NCBI GenBank assembly: GCA_040768665.1
Contig: JAXGMN010000024.1
Location: 62,001-126,000 of the forward strand
DNA: 64,000 nucleotides
Source of the DNA: JABWBD01 sp040768665
GTDB taxonomy: Bacteria; Planctomycetota; Planctomycetia; Pirellulales; Thermoguttaceae
Reading direction: 5' to 3'
Part shown: in pieces, positions 27,684 to 36,701 of the stretch
Layout: each line of letters begins with the position of its first letter
Position numbering within the stretch: position 1 is the first letter of the stretch
Translations under genes and position numbers: made by a program
The notes under the pieces: generated by a model
Databases searched by the model: none
What the model was told of the DNA's origin: nothing
What the model saw: only the letters and a program-made list of their open reading frames with translations

Positions 27684-29402
27684 CTATTCCCAATCCAGGT
27701 AGAGCTTTCCTTGAAACTTCTCTTCGGCGGCCCTACGGAGCATTGCCGTCCGCTCGGCGAGCGCCGGGATGCGTGTCTCATGCGTTTCGACGAAGAAGAA
27801 ATCGGCAGTCTCGAGAGATCCGGTCTCGATCATATACTCGAGGAGGGGGACCTCGGCGCCCTCGATGTCGATCTTCACGAGTCGTAACGGGCGGGCAAGG
27901 CCCTTGATGAACGAAACGAGGTCGATCTGGTCAACCTCAACGTAATTGTCCGCGGCAACATTGAGCTTGTCGGGATAGATCGAGGAACTGATCGAGGCTT
28001 CGTCGGGCGACGTAGCGAAATGGGCGGCGCGGTGCAACCGCACGCGCGTTTGGCCCACTCCGACCGCCCGGTTGTGGCAGACGACGTTGGGTAAACCCGC
28101 GGTATTCTCGCAGAGTCGCGAATAGGTGTAGGGATCGGGCTCGAAGGCGTGGACCGTCGCCCCGCCGGCCGCCAGGATGCGAGTGAATTCGCCGAGGTTG
28201 GCTCCGCAGTCGATGACAACGTCGCCCGGCCCCAGGGATCGGACGACCCCGTCGAACCGGTAGCGAGCCGCCCAAGACGGCTTGCCGAAACGCCGCTTGT
28301 AGAGATGCCACTTGAGCGTCTTGAACCAGTAGCGATCCTTGAGCCGGGGAGGACGGTTCGACAGCAACGGGCGATAAATCGCGGCAAGGTTTTCCGCTTC
28401 GCGCTCGAGGGGGAAGTTTTCGGCAACGTGTTCTCGGGCGGCCTTTCCCGATATCTCGCGAAGCGCCGGGTCGTCCAGGTAAACGGCGGCGGCCGCGGTC
28501 ATCCTCTCCACAGCATCCGGCTCGATCACCGAACCGGTTTTGCCGTTGACGACGAGTTCGGAAAAGGCTCCAACGTCGGCGGCGACCACAGGTACCCCGC
28601 AGGCCATTGCCTCAAGCGGCGTCAGGCCGAACCCTTCCCACCGTTGCGGAGCAATAAAGAGTGAAAGGACTTGATACCATTGCTCGATCGCCGGTTTCTC
28701 TCCGACGAACAGGATGCGGTCCGACAGTCCGGCGGCGGCGATCCTTGCTCGAAGCCCCTTTTCAAATGCCCGGTGCTCGGCCGTGGTCCGCCCGGCGATG
28801 ATCGCCATCCAGTCAGGGCGCTCGGGGAGCAACCGAATCATCGCGTCGACGAACAGGTCGGTGCCCTTCTGCCGGCGGACCCTGCCGAAACAGCCGACAA
28901 GCTCTTTGGCCGGATCGAAACCCAGCCGCCGCTTTGCGGCCGCCCGATCCGCGACCGGGCAGAAACGTGCCGTGTCGATGCCGTGCATCACGACGGTATT
29001 CGGCACCGTGAGATAGGCCGCGGTCTTCCGGCTCGTCGCAATCACCGCATCCATCCGGCGAATCAGCCACTTCGTGAAGAACTTGTGACGGCGTTGAGAA
29101 GCCGATGTGAAAACAAGCTTCAGCGGCGCACGAAATAGATCCCGCAAGATCAGCCCTGCCACCATCTCGGTATTGCGCCGCGCGTGCCACACGCGAACCC
29201 GCCGTTTTGAGGTTGGGCGGAGCAGCCATGGCAGATGCCACCAGCGAATCCGCGGCACGGATCGAGGCAGCCCCGGCCCAAACGCCGCGATCTTGACCCC
29301 CAAGGCTCTCATGCGAGGCACCAATTGGACGATCGTCGACGTCACACCGGACAGGCGTACTTTCAAATTCGGTGCGACAACCTCCGTCTCGCGGACGTTC
29401 AA
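27684..29402 (-). CDS. GT4 glycosyltransferase fused to FkbM methyltransferase
   Basis: The product is about 572 aa. The N-terminal GT4 starts VVAPNLKVRLSGVTSTI and contains GCFGRVRRQKGTDLFVDAM and the donor-site PQRWEGFGLTPLEAMACG. From about residue 370 a FkbM-type SAM methyltransferase follows, with VIDCGANLGEFTRI (SAM loop), VHAFEPDPYTYSRL and VKIDIEGAEVPLLEYM. The fusion implies that one protein adds a sugar and then O-methylates it. The frame is open to an ATG at 29534, but residues 1-44 of that version show no homology. I use the TTG at 29402, where the GT4 domain begins. A 12-codon frame (GTG at about 29438, preceded by AAGGAGG) ends in TGA overlapping this TTG. Confidence 0.85.
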   Translation of the reverse strand: MNVRETEVVAPNLKVRLSGVTSTIVQLVPRMRALGVKIAAFGPGLPRSVPRIRWWHLPWLLRPTSKRRVRVWHARRNTEMVAGLILRDLFRAPLKLVFTSASQRRHKFFTKWLIRRMDAVIATSRKTAAYLTVPNTVVMHGIDTARFCPVADRAAAKRRLGFDPAKELVGCFGRVRRQKGTDLFVDAMIRLLPERPDWMAIIAGRTTAEHRAFEKGLRARIAAAGLSDRILFVGEKPAIEQWYQVLSLFIAPQRWEGFGLTPLEAMACGVPVVAADVGAFSELVVNGKTGSVIEPDAVERMTAAAAVYLDDPALREISGKAAREHVAENFPLEREAENLAAIYRPLLSNRPPRLKDRYWFKTLKWHLYKRRFGKPSWAARYRFDGVVRSLGPGDVVIDCGANLGEFTRILAAGGATVHAFEPDPYTYSRLCENTAGLPNVVCHNRAVGVGQTRVRLHRAAHFATSPDEASISSSIYPDKLNVAADNYVEVDQIDLVSFIKGLARPLRLVKIDIEGAEVPLLEYMIETGSLETADFFFVETHETRIPALAERTAMLRRAAEEKFQGKLYLDWE

Positions 29403-29802
29403 CCGTGGTGGGCGGGCGCCCGCACACAGGTCCTCACTTGCACCTCCTTCAAGGGGAGATCGCTGCACCCGGTGCAAATAAAAGGGGTTGCGGGCTCGGC
29501 GTTGTCCCTGATTTGTCCGGATAGGGTGGGCCATACCTGAGACCTAAGGTCGTTCCGTAAGGACGTGGGTTGCTTTCCGCGTCCTGGAAAAATACCAAAG
29601 CAACGCCAAATTCGCCACAGCAAAAAAGACAATCACCCGCCACGATTTCAATAGGCTCAGCAGCCCGGCTGCTGGCAAAGGGATTCCCGCTGCCCCAAGC
29701 GGTCGCTCGATGTTAGCAGTCGGGCTGCTTGATGTTCCGGCAAGTCGTTGAAAAAAAGAGCCACGACCGGCCAACATGTCATCTTGATCGGCTACCCCGC
29801 CT
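29403..29802. other. Gap between glycosyltransferase and TPR genes
   Basis: It holds the short coupled leader frame upstream of 29402 and the GC-rich inverted motif GCAGCCCGGCTGCTGGC at about 29661-29677, similar to 52783-52815. A minus-strand frame 29544-29822 encodes one possible TM helix (WRVIVFFAVANLALLWYF), but it lacks a ribosome site and overlaps the next gene's end. I do not call it. Confidence 0.4.
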
Positions 29803-32352
29803 TTAGCGGGTCGCCTCGCCAAGCAGTTCGCGAAACTGCCGCTTCAATTGGGGCCCGCCCAGTTCCGGGTGAAGGATTTCCAGGAGACGGATCATTTTTT
29901 CCGCCTGCTCCGGATTGCCCAGCCGGTAGTGCAGAGCGGCTACCTGGTACTTGGCCCGGAACCATCGCGGGCTTGCCGGCGGAGCCTTGGCTTCGATCTC
30001 CCGCCATTTTGCCAGGGCCTTCTGCAGGGAAGCCGGATCTCCGCCGGCGAGCAGATGCTGGGCGTGAGCTTCCTGGATTTCGCCATTGTGAGGGTACTGT
30101 CTTGCGAGCCGAGCGAAGGCCTCGCCGGCTTCCTCGGCCCGGCCCGCATCGCGAAGCGCCTGGGCACGGCTGAACTCAAGCGCCCGCCGGTCTTCCGGCG
30201 CGAAGGCTTGCGGTTGAACTTCCAGCCGCTCGAGCGCAGCCAGCCGAAGGTTCGCCAGATCGGCTTTCACTTCGGGGCGAGCCGTGGCAGCCACTCGCGA
30301 CAGTCCCATCACCAGCGCGAGCACCTCCCGTCGCGAGCCAGCCGACATCTGCTCCAGCGCCCTCGCCGCTTCCTGGTGTTTGCCCTGTCCGGCCAGAGCA
30401 AATACCAGCAGTGATCTTGCGGCAGTCTGCCACGCCGCCGGCGCATCGGTCGCGCCGGCGATCGCTGCCGACAGAAGCTGCTCGGCTCGCGCGAACCCCG
30501 AATCGGTCTCGACCAGCCACAACTGCGCTGCGGCAAGTGCAGAGACTCGAGCGACCGGGCTCCAACGCTCGGGCAGTCGTCCACCCTCGCCCAGCACCAG
30601 CGATTCCAGCCAGCCCGCAGCCTCGGCGACGATTTCGTCGATTCGTTCGCCTGCGGACCGGCGCGCTTCGATCCATGCCCGATAGCAGCGCACGGCTGCC
30701 TCGACCGCCTCGACGCGTTTGGCGTCGCCGGCTGAGATCTCGCGGAAGGCGGCAACGGCGCCCTGCCAATCCTGTTGATGTTCGTGGAGACTTCCGAGAC
30801 GCCAGCGGATACCGTCGGCGGTGGGCGCTTCGGGCCAAGTGCGAAGATGCTCCTCGAGAAGATCGACGTACTGTTTCAACCGATCGCGCGATTGTTTCGC
30901 CAGTTGCGCGGAGTGGTAGATCCCCAACGCGTGAGCCTCGGGCGCCTTCGGGTGCTCGGGCGTCTCCATCGCCAGCCGCCGGTAGCGCTGCAGGGCTTCC
31001 TCGTGACGATCTCTCTGGTGCTCGATTGTCGCCGCGACATGCCCCAGTTCGAAAGCCTGGTCCGGAGCGCCTTTGGCCAGGGCGGTCGCCCCTGCGCGGT
31101 CGTAAGCAGCCAGGGCATCGTCGATCCGGCCGCTGCGGTACGAACTTTCCGCGGCGCGCACCTGCACGGCCAGATCGCCCGTCCCGGGCGTGCCGCGAAC
31201 GTAGCCCGCCAGAAGCATTTCCGCCCGGCGTGTCCAGTAAGGTCCCTGCCGTTGCTCGATCTGTTGCACCATCTCCGATGCCTGTGTCTGCCGTTGTTTC
31301 GCCGCGGCGCCGTCCCCAGCGTCGACCGCCGCTCGCCATGCCGACAGGTAGGCTTCCACCCACGCATAGTCGAGGTCGCCTGACGTGATTCCCTCGACTT
31401 CCCGTCCCAGCGCGATCGCGTCAAGGGCTTCTTTCAAACGGCCTTGCGCCAGCGCCAAGCGAATCCTTTCGGCGCGTCCGCGAAGCAAGATGTTTGCCGG
31501 AGGATTCGCCGCCGATAAGGCGTCCAGGTTGTGTTCTGCGCTCGTGTAGTCGCGCAGCAGACGATGACAGACGATCTCGTCGATGCGGCTTTTCCATGCG
31601 AGCGATTGAGCGGATTCGAGCTCGCCAAGCGGCTCGAGCATGCGGACGGCCTGCGTCAGCGAATTCGATCGATCCGGGCTCTCCGGGGGATAACTTTGCC
31701 CCTGGTTTCTCAGCGCTCGGGCCAGCTCATACTGAACGTTCTTCTGAATCGAAGCCAGTTGATACGGCGAGAACAGCTCGGCCGCATCCGGCGACTCCTC
31801 TGTGCGCCGCGGACCGTTCCTCTCGCGCAAGGCAGCGGCGAGTCTTACGTCGAGTTCCCGCAAGGCACGAACCGCCTCCCGAAGCCATGTCCGTGCCTCT
31901 TCCAGCAACAATGCGTTATCGGCAACGACCTGTGCCTCCTGGAGGGCCAACTCGCCGCGAGCCAGAAGCCCAAGGGAGCCTTGGAGCCTGACCAACACCG
32001 CTCGCGGATCGTCCGGGTAACGTCGCAGGAAATCCTCCGTCACCTGCCACGCGTCGCGCCATAGAGGCTCACGCTCCGCGGGTGGCGAATTGGTTGCCCA
32101 CTCGGCCAGCGTGAGCGACAGCTCGATCGTGAGATCGGCCTGCCGCCGTTGTGACAGAGCGGCATCCTGCAACTGCTCCACGCAATACGTCCGCGCCAAC
32201 TCGAACAATCCCCGCTCGCGCAGACCCGCCAGAAACCGCTGATCGCCAGTTGGCTCCTCGGCCAGACCTTTGGCAGCAAGCACAAGGATGAGGGTTACAG
32301 CGGCAAAGGCCGATCGCAGGCCAAGACGAGTCAGCGCCAAGCAGCCCCCCAT
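29803..32352 (-). CDS. Large secreted TPR-repeat protein of the Tol/Exb-like operon
   Basis: The product is about 849 aa. A signal peptide (LRSAFAAVTLILVLAAKGLA) is followed almost entirely by helical TPR-like repeats (for example AESSYRSGRIDDALAAYDRA, KAPEAHALGIYHSAQLAKQ, AEKMIRLLEILHPELGG). It should be periplasmic. The gene is the last of the VWA-TolQ-ExbD-ExbD run. By analogy with TPR protein YbgF/CpoB of the Tol system it may couple the motor to envelope machinery, though sequence similarity to CpoB is not evident. The start ATG at 32352 gives a standard signal peptide; a GTG at 32388, 5 nt after the preceding stop, would add 12 residues. Confidence 0.82.
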   Translation of the reverse strand: MGGCLALTRLGLRSAFAAVTLILVLAAKGLAEEPTGDQRFLAGLRERGLFELARTYCVEQLQDAALSQRRQADLTIELSLTLAEWATNSPPAEREPLWRDAWQVTEDFLRRYPDDPRAVLVRLQGSLGLLARGELALQEAQVVADNALLLEEARTWLREAVRALRELDVRLAAALRERNGPRRTEESPDAAELFSPYQLASIQKNVQYELARALRNQGQSYPPESPDRSNSLTQAVRMLEPLGELESAQSLAWKSRIDEIVCHRLLRDYTSAEHNLDALSAANPPANILLRGRAERIRLALAQGRLKEALDAIALGREVEGITSGDLDYAWVEAYLSAWRAAVDAGDGAAAKQRQTQASEMVQQIEQRQGPYWTRRAEMLLAGYVRGTPGTGDLAVQVRAAESSYRSGRIDDALAAYDRAGATALAKGAPDQAFELGHVAATIEHQRDRHEEALQRYRRLAMETPEHPKAPEAHALGIYHSAQLAKQSRDRLKQYVDLLEEHLRTWPEAPTADGIRWRLGSLHEHQQDWQGAVAAFREISAGDAKRVEAVEAAVRCYRAWIEARRSAGERIDEIVAEAAGWLESLVLGEGGRLPERWSPVARVSALAAAQLWLVETDSGFARAEQLLSAAIAGATDAPAAWQTAARSLLVFALAGQGKHQEAARALEQMSAGSRREVLALVMGLSRVAATARPEVKADLANLRLAALERLEVQPQAFAPEDRRALEFSRAQALRDAGRAEEAGEAFARLARQYPHNGEIQEAHAQHLLAGGDPASLQKALAKWREIEAKAPPASPRWFRAKYQVAALHYRLGNPEQAEKMIRLLEILHPELGGPQLKRQFRELLGEATR

Positions 32353-32393
32353 GCCTCTTGTTTCCCATCCAGAATTCTGCAAAACCACTTACC

Positions 32394-32840
32394 TCACGAT
32401 GCCAACGATGCGGCGAACTGGATCCGCTGAAGCCTCAACTGCCGGCAGACGTCATACACATCGATCACGTTCTCCAGCGGAACGTCGTCGTCCACGTCCA
32501 GGATCACCGGCAGATCAATCTTCACCTGAGCCACTCCCGCCAGCACGGCCTGCACGTCATCCAGTCTCGCATAACGCCGTTGATTGATCTCCCAGCCGAT
32601 TCCACCTTCCAGCCACAGGATCTTCACCACAATCTCATCAAGGTCTTTCCACTCCGGATCGATTTCAATTTGGCTTTCGACGCCGCCGGGCAGCGAGAGA
32701 CTCGTCGGAAGCACCTCTTCCGCCGCCTGGAAACTGGCCGTGCAGACAAAGAAGACCAGGAGTTGAAAGATGACGTCGATCATCGGCGTCATGGTGGCCC
32801 CGAGGTTCCAGCCGTCGCGGTGATAAGGTGGGCGTCGCAT
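32394..32840 (-). CDS. ExbD/TolR biopolymer transport protein (second copy)
   Basis: The product is 148 aa. It has one N-terminal TM helix with the motor aspartate in TMTPMIDVIFQLLVFFVC, then a periplasmic ExbD domain with a longer C-terminal part (IEIDPEWKDLDEIVVKILW...). It is the stator-gating partner of TolQ/ExbB, using proton motive force. It lies 9 bp after another ExbD gene on the same strand. Two non-identical ExbD genes after one TolQ is the usual planctomycete layout. Confidence 0.92.
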   Translation of the reverse strand: MRRPPYHRDGWNLGATMTPMIDVIFQLLVFFVCTASFQAAEEVLPTSLSLPGGVESQIEIDPEWKDLDEIVVKILWLEGGIGWEINQRRYARLDDVQAVLAGVAQVKIDLPVILDVDDDVPLENVIDVYDVCRQLRLQRIQFAASLAS

Positions 32841-32849
32841 TGGCGAATT

Positions 32850-33284
32850 TCAACCTCCCGCGACTACGGCGAACGTGACTTTCCAGACGCCTGCCCGTGC
32901 GCAGGCGATCATGATCGGTTCCACGACGCGGTAGGGCACGCGTCGGTCGGCTCGAATGCGAACCTCGATCTTCCCGCCGGCCTGCCTGCTCTCGTATCCG
33001 ATCAAGCGATCGAGGTCCTCCGGTGCGACCGCCTTGCTGCCAACCTGGAGCCGCGGCAAGGGGCCGCCATCGGGGACTACGTTGACCACCACTCGCCGGA
33101 TCTCATCCTCCGCCGGCCGCTCGCCGCTGGCGGCGGTGGGCAGATCCAGTTCAAGTTGCGTCTCTTGCTGAGCGAGATGGCTCGACACCAAGAAGAAAAT
33201 GATCAACAGGAATACGACGTCGATCATCGGCGTCATGTTGAAGCCGAGCCCCCCGCGAGCCCGCGCCGGCGGCAACCGCATCAC
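32850..33284 (-). CDS. ExbD/TolR biopolymer transport protein (first copy)
   Basis: The product is 144 aa. The TM helix FNMTPMIDVVFLLIIFFLVS carries the conserved aspartate. The periplasmic ExbD fold ends VPYRVVEPIMIACARAGVWK. Its ATG overlaps the stop of the TolQ gene by 4 bp (33281-33284), so the two are translationally coupled and probably made in fixed ratio as one motor complex. Confidence 0.94.
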   Translation of the reverse strand: MMRLPPARARGGLGFNMTPMIDVVFLLIIFFLVSSHLAQQETQLELDLPTAASGERPAEDEIRRVVVNVVPDGGPLPRLQVGSKAVAPEDLDRLIGYESRQAGGKIEVRIRADRRVPYRVVEPIMIACARAGVWKVTFAVVAGG

Positions 33285-34126
33285 CGGCCTCCTTTCACCG
33301 GCGGCGGCATCGGCGGCTGCATCGACGCCGCTTGGGGCGAGACTGCTTTGAGTTGCCGCTTCATCGGCGCCAAAACGTGCTGGGCCGTATAGGTCACCTC
33401 TGCCACCAACTGGTCAACCCGGCTGCGAAACACCGCAAACGCCCCCAGCGAGGGAATAGCAACGATCAGGCCCTGTACGGTGGTCACCAGCGCGAGATAA
33501 ATCCCGTTGGCCAGGTCCGCAGCCCGCGCGGCGCCCTGCGTCAGAGCCACCTCGCGAAAGGCCATAATCATGCCGATCACCGTGCCCAGCAGACCCAGCA
33601 TCGGCGCAATGTTGCCGATCACATTCAGGTATTCGATCTTTCGGAAGAGTCTTGCCGACTGCTCGGCAACCGCGTCTTCAACACCCTTTTCGACTTCCGC
33701 CCAGCCGCCATCCACTTCCGCCAGTCCGGCTCCGAGTACATACGTCAGGACGCTCGGCTCCATGCGGCATCGTTGCTCGGCCTGGCCAAACCTGCCCGCA
33801 GCGAGCAACTCGCGGACTTCGTTAGCCAGTCCGGGCGGCATCAGCATTGCCCCACGGATCGTCATAGCATGTTCGATAACCAGGGCCACCGCACCGATCG
33901 ACAGCAGCATGATCAACAGGCCGACAATGCCGCTCGCCTTGAGGATTTCCCAAAAGGTTTGGGGCGACTCGGGCCGATCCGACCCCGCCGAATCCTCTAT
34001 CGTCGCAGGGGCGGCTGCCGTCCCGGGGACCGCAGTTCCCGCGCCCGGCGACTGGGCATGGGTCTCGACGAACCACGCCCCAGCGAGTGTCAACACGACG
34101 ATCAGGCCAAGAACGCTCGTGCGCAA
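33281..34126 (-). CDS. MotA/TolQ/ExbB proton channel protein
   Basis: The product is 281 aa. A cleavable N-terminal signal-like segment and a low-complexity Pro/Ala linker precede the three-TM ExbB core: SGIVGLLIMLLSIGAVALVI, then the large cytoplasmic loop, then NVIGNIAPMLGLLGTVIGMIMAF and NGIYLALVTTVQGLIVAIPS with the proton-path threonines. It powers a trans-envelope machine with the two downstream ExbD proteins. The N-terminal extension before TM1 is usual in planctomycetes. Confidence 0.94.
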   Translation of the reverse strand: MRTSVLGLIVVLTLAGAWFVETHAQSPGAGTAVPGTAAAPATIEDSAGSDRPESPQTFWEILKASGIVGLLIMLLSIGAVALVIEHAMTIRGAMLMPPGLANEVRELLAAGRFGQAEQRCRMEPSVLTYVLGAGLAEVDGGWAEVEKGVEDAVAEQSARLFRKIEYLNVIGNIAPMLGLLGTVIGMIMAFREVALTQGAARAADLANGIYLALVTTVQGLIVAIPSLGAFAVFRSRVDQLVAEVTYTAQHVLAPMKRQLKAVSPQAASMQPPMPPPVKGGR

Positions 34127-34140
34127 AGTCTTCTCCTGTT

Positions 34141-35136
34141 CTATTGCGGTCCGCTTGGAGCCCGCCGGAGTGATTCCAGGCGGTCGCGGGCTTCCGTTGC
34201 CTCGCGCGAGGAACCGTTCATCGCGATCAACTCCTGGTACAGCCGGGCTGCCTGCTGAGGCCGCTCGAGTCGCTGCAAAGCGCCGCCGGCATCCAGCAGC
34301 GACCGGTTGGCCAGCTCAAGATGTCGCGGATAGAGGATCGGCACGCGGAGCAAAGCCAGCGCGGCCGGTTCCCACTGCTGTTGCCGCAATAGCGCCGTTC
34401 CCACCACCACATACGGCCCCGCACGCAGTTCTTCCGGCATCGCGTCGACCGCTCGCCGCCAGCCGGCCACTTCCTCCTCGCTGGCGGTGACCGTCGCGGC
34501 GCGCCACGCCTGGGCGATCGCCAGTTGAGCGATGCTACGGTCCGTCGATGTGGCGAGACGCCGAAGCTGATCCAACGCCTGGGCGCGGGCAATCGACATG
34601 AGGTGGCTCGCTCCGAGAAGGACGGCCGCGGGCATCTCCTCGCGCTGGATCCAACGTCGCGCCGCCTGCTCCAACTCAGGCGACGGCTGAGCCGGCAACC
34701 ACGCCAAAGGAATGCAGGCGAAGTAGAGCGTGACGGGATCGCTGCGGATGAGCAGCAGGAATTCTTCGCCCGCCGCGGTCGTTTGCCGCGTCGCCTGGTA
34801 GCACCACACCATCTGTGCCGTGATGAGTCGCCGAACCCAGGGCCGCTGGTCCTCGCCACGGGCGCGGCCGTACAACGGTAAAGCCTGTTCGTATTGGTGT
34901 TGCGAAAAAAGGCGGTCGGCCAGAAGCTGGTCCCGCGTGTACTGGGTCTCGACGCCGATCACCTGGTCGGCGGGAATGCTTCGTTCGTCCCCGGTGGGCA
35001 GCGCAAGGCGAAGTTCGCGACCTGTGTATTCGACGATCCGGCCGGGAATCCTCGTCTCTGCACGGGCGTCACCGGGGCTGGCAATCCTGACAACGTCTTC
35101 CCCGCAAACCGGCAGCGCGAACGCGACGACCAGCAA
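34141..35136 (-). CDS. Secreted alpha-helical repeat protein of the Tol/Exb-like operon
   Basis: The product is about 331 aa. After a short hydrophobic signal (LLVVAFALPVCG) comes a small beta-rich unit (IPGRIVEYTGRELRLALPTGDE, as in SH3-like or SLA1-like modules). TPR-like helices follow (LLADRLFSQHQYEQALPLYGRA ... AARLYQELIAMNGSSREATEARDRL). The frame runs open to 35463, but residues from 35137 upstream are translations of two palindromic repeats (families C and D), so that N terminus is not protein. The true start is uncertain; I use TTG 35136. The gene sits 14 bp before TolQ in an apparent operon with the VWA gene upstream. Confidence 0.72.
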   Translation of the reverse strand: MLVVAFALPVCGEDVVRIASPGDARAETRIPGRIVEYTGRELRLALPTGDERSIPADQVIGVETQYTRDQLLADRLFSQHQYEQALPLYGRARGEDQRPWVRRLITAQMVWCYQATRQTTAAGEEFLLLIRSDPVTLYFACIPLAWLPAQPSPELEQAARRWIQREEMPAAVLLGASHLMSIARAQALDQLRRLATSTDRSIAQLAIAQAWRAATVTASEEEVAGWRRAVDAMPEELRAGPYVVVGTALLRQQQWEPAALALLRVPILYPRHLELANRSLLDAGGALQRLERPQQAARLYQELIAMNGSSREATEARDRLESLRRAPSGPQ

Positions 35137-35154
35137 TAGCGCCGCGCAACGGGT

Positions 35155-35179
35155 AGGTCCCGCTTGCCGAGCGGGACCT
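35155..35179. repeat. Family D palindrome, copy 1
   Basis: AGGTCCCGC (35155-35163) pairs with GCGGGACCT (35171-35179) around TTGCCGA. Near-identical copies lie at 35398-35422 (inverted centre) and 59770-59794. Confidence 0.85.
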
Positions 35180-35242
35180 TGCGACCCGCATCCGCGTTGC
35201 CGGGACAGTACGGGGCCTCGATTGTGACCTTGCCGCTCCAAT

Positions 35243-35302
35243 ACTAACCCGAAGGGCAGGCGAAGGCTCCAACGTACCCCCTCGCTTGCGCTTCGGGTTA
35301 GT
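35243..35302. repeat. Family C inverted repeat (CTAACCCGAAG type), copy 1
   Basis: ACTAACCCGAAG (35243-35254) pairs with CTTCGGGTTAGT (35291-35302). The right half contains CCCTCGCTTGCGCTTCGGG, which is repeated at 40181-40200. This sequence, read as Leu-Thr-Arg-Ser-Ala-Ser-Glu-Gly in spurious frames, is a widespread planctomycete repeat. Confidence 0.8.
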
Positions 35303-35397
35303 GTGGCATGACAGCAGTCGGCGAGGTTACGATCGAGGCCCAGTGCGGTGTCCCTCCCCTTTTCCCAAACTCTCTGTCGAGCGGCACCTTGCGCCCC

Positions 35398-35422
35398 AGG
35401 TCCCGCTCGGCAAGCGGGACCT
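35398..35422. repeat. Family D palindrome, copy 2
   Basis: AGGTCCCGC and GCGGGACCT arms surround TCGGCAA, the inverse of the loop at 35155-35179. It lies 220 bp from copy 1. Confidence 0.85.
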
Positions 35423-35462
35423 ACCTGTAACGCCTGCCAACTTCTCAGCCACGGCCGGAGCA

Positions 35463-36500
35463 CTATCGGCTTCCTCCGACGTATGGCTTGGCGATATCGA
35501 CATACCCGTACTGGCCTCCGTTCTGATGGGCCAATCGCATCAGGAAGTTCTCGCCGCCCGTCTTGGGCCCCAGTCCGAACTCGATCGTGTTGATCGTAAT
35601 GCCGTTCGCGCGGCGGCCGATCTCCTCCAGTTGGCCGGCCGAAAGCCGCGGTTCGTCGGCGTCGGTGAGAAAGAAAACGACATCGGGCTGAAGCGAAATG
35701 GCCATCTTCAGCGCGTCTTCATGGCGGGTTCCGCCATCGGGTGTGATCGATCCGATAAACCTCGCGGCTCGCTCCTTGTTTTGAGGAGTGGCGAAAGCCA
35801 GCTTCCCCCGCTGGCCCGACGGGTTGAAAACTGCCGGTTTTTCGTTGTAGAAGATGATCTGAAACTGGTGGACCGTGTCCAGACTCTCCAGGCTGTCGGC
35901 CAGTGCGGCCTTGGCCATCGCCAGCGCGTTTCGGCCCGATCCACCCATGCTGCCGGAGCGGTCGAATACGTAGACGAACTTATTTCCTTCGCCTCTTACG
36001 CCGAACAGGCTCGTCGCGGCCTTGCCACCACCGCCGGTCCCGCTACCTGGCCCCCGGGGTCCCTTACCGGCGTCCCCCGCATTGCCGATTCCGCCGCCTT
36101 CGGCGGCCGCCGGGCCGATGACCGTCATCGCAGACGGCAGCGCCGTGGTCGGGTCCACCGGCGGCCGATCATCGAAAAGCTCCTCGAAACTTCGATCGCT
36201 CGGCACACTGGCTGCCAGTGCCGCCTGCGTGCGAGCCTCCCCTGCGCTCTCCCCTTCGAAGTATTCTTCCCCCTCGCTTTGGTGTTTAAGCACAATGCCA
36301 ACATTGGCCGTTCGCTCAGCCATCGCACCTTGGCGTGTCGGGACCTGAAAGGTCAAGCCCAGCACAACGAGGACCAGCACGTGAAAGAGGAGCGACATCA
36401 ACCATGGCGGCACTCGCAAGCTCGCGCCGCCCGGCCTGAACTCCCGGCTTTGCGGCAGAGCGGTCTGCCGAGAAAGAACCATGGAAGCGACTCCGGACAA
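35463..36500 (-). CDS. Membrane-anchored VWA-domain protein of the Tol/Exb-like operon
   Basis: The product is 345 aa (339 if the ATG at 36482 is used). A single TM helix (LMSLLFHVLVLVVLGLTF, residues 34-51) has a TonB-like placement. A Gly/Pro-rich linker follows (residues 125-165). The C-terminal von Willebrand A domain has the MIDAS motif DRSGS (180-184), the threonine region TPDGGTRHEDAL and the aspartate in FFLTDADEP. VWA domains bind metal-dependent ligands in protein assemblies. It is the first gene of a run leading into TolQ and two ExbD genes, so it is probably the force-transmitting or client-binding part of that motor. Confidence 0.9.
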   Translation of the reverse strand: MSGVASMVLSRQTALPQSREFRPGGASLRVPPWLMSLLFHVLVLVVLGLTFQVPTRQGAMAERTANVGIVLKHQSEGEEYFEGESAGEARTQAALAASVPSDRSFEELFDDRPPVDPTTALPSAMTVIGPAAAEGGGIGNAGDAGKGPRGPGSGTGGGGKAATSLFGVRGEGNKFVYVFDRSGSMGGSGRNALAMAKAALADSLESLDTVHQFQIIFYNEKPAVFNPSGQRGKLAFATPQNKERAARFIGSITPDGGTRHEDALKMAISLQPDVVFFLTDADEPRLSAGQLEEIGRRANGITINTIEFGLGPKTGGENFLMRLAHQNGGQYGYVDIAKPYVGGSR

Positions 36501-36701
36501 CCACGAAAAGACAAGTAGACAAAGCAGTTACGTCTCGGACTGCATTCTAGTTCCGCCCGAGATTTACGTCAACGCGAGTAGGCGAAGCCGCGGCGGCAAC
36601 ACGAGAGCAAGAAAGGCCACAACGCGAGCAACATCTCCGCACCGTAAAGTGGAGAGATGTCGACCCGCGTTGGACGGAATCGTCTTCCGGCTAGAATGAA
36701 C

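Larger units (their letters stand above)
35137..35462. other. Repeat-filled gap in the Tol/Exb-like operon
   Basis: About 326 bases between the VWA gene's stop and the next gene's start hold two copies of the AGGTCCCGC...GCGGGACCT palindrome and one CTAACCCGAAG...CTTCGGGTTAG element. No gene is seen. The insertions may have displaced the original start and ribosome site of the 34141-35136 gene. Confidence 0.65.

Noticed and set aside
29544..29822. 92-codon minus-strand frame with one TM-like segment
   Set aside because: No ribosome site, overlaps the 3' end of the TPR gene, and starts in non-conserved repeat sequence.
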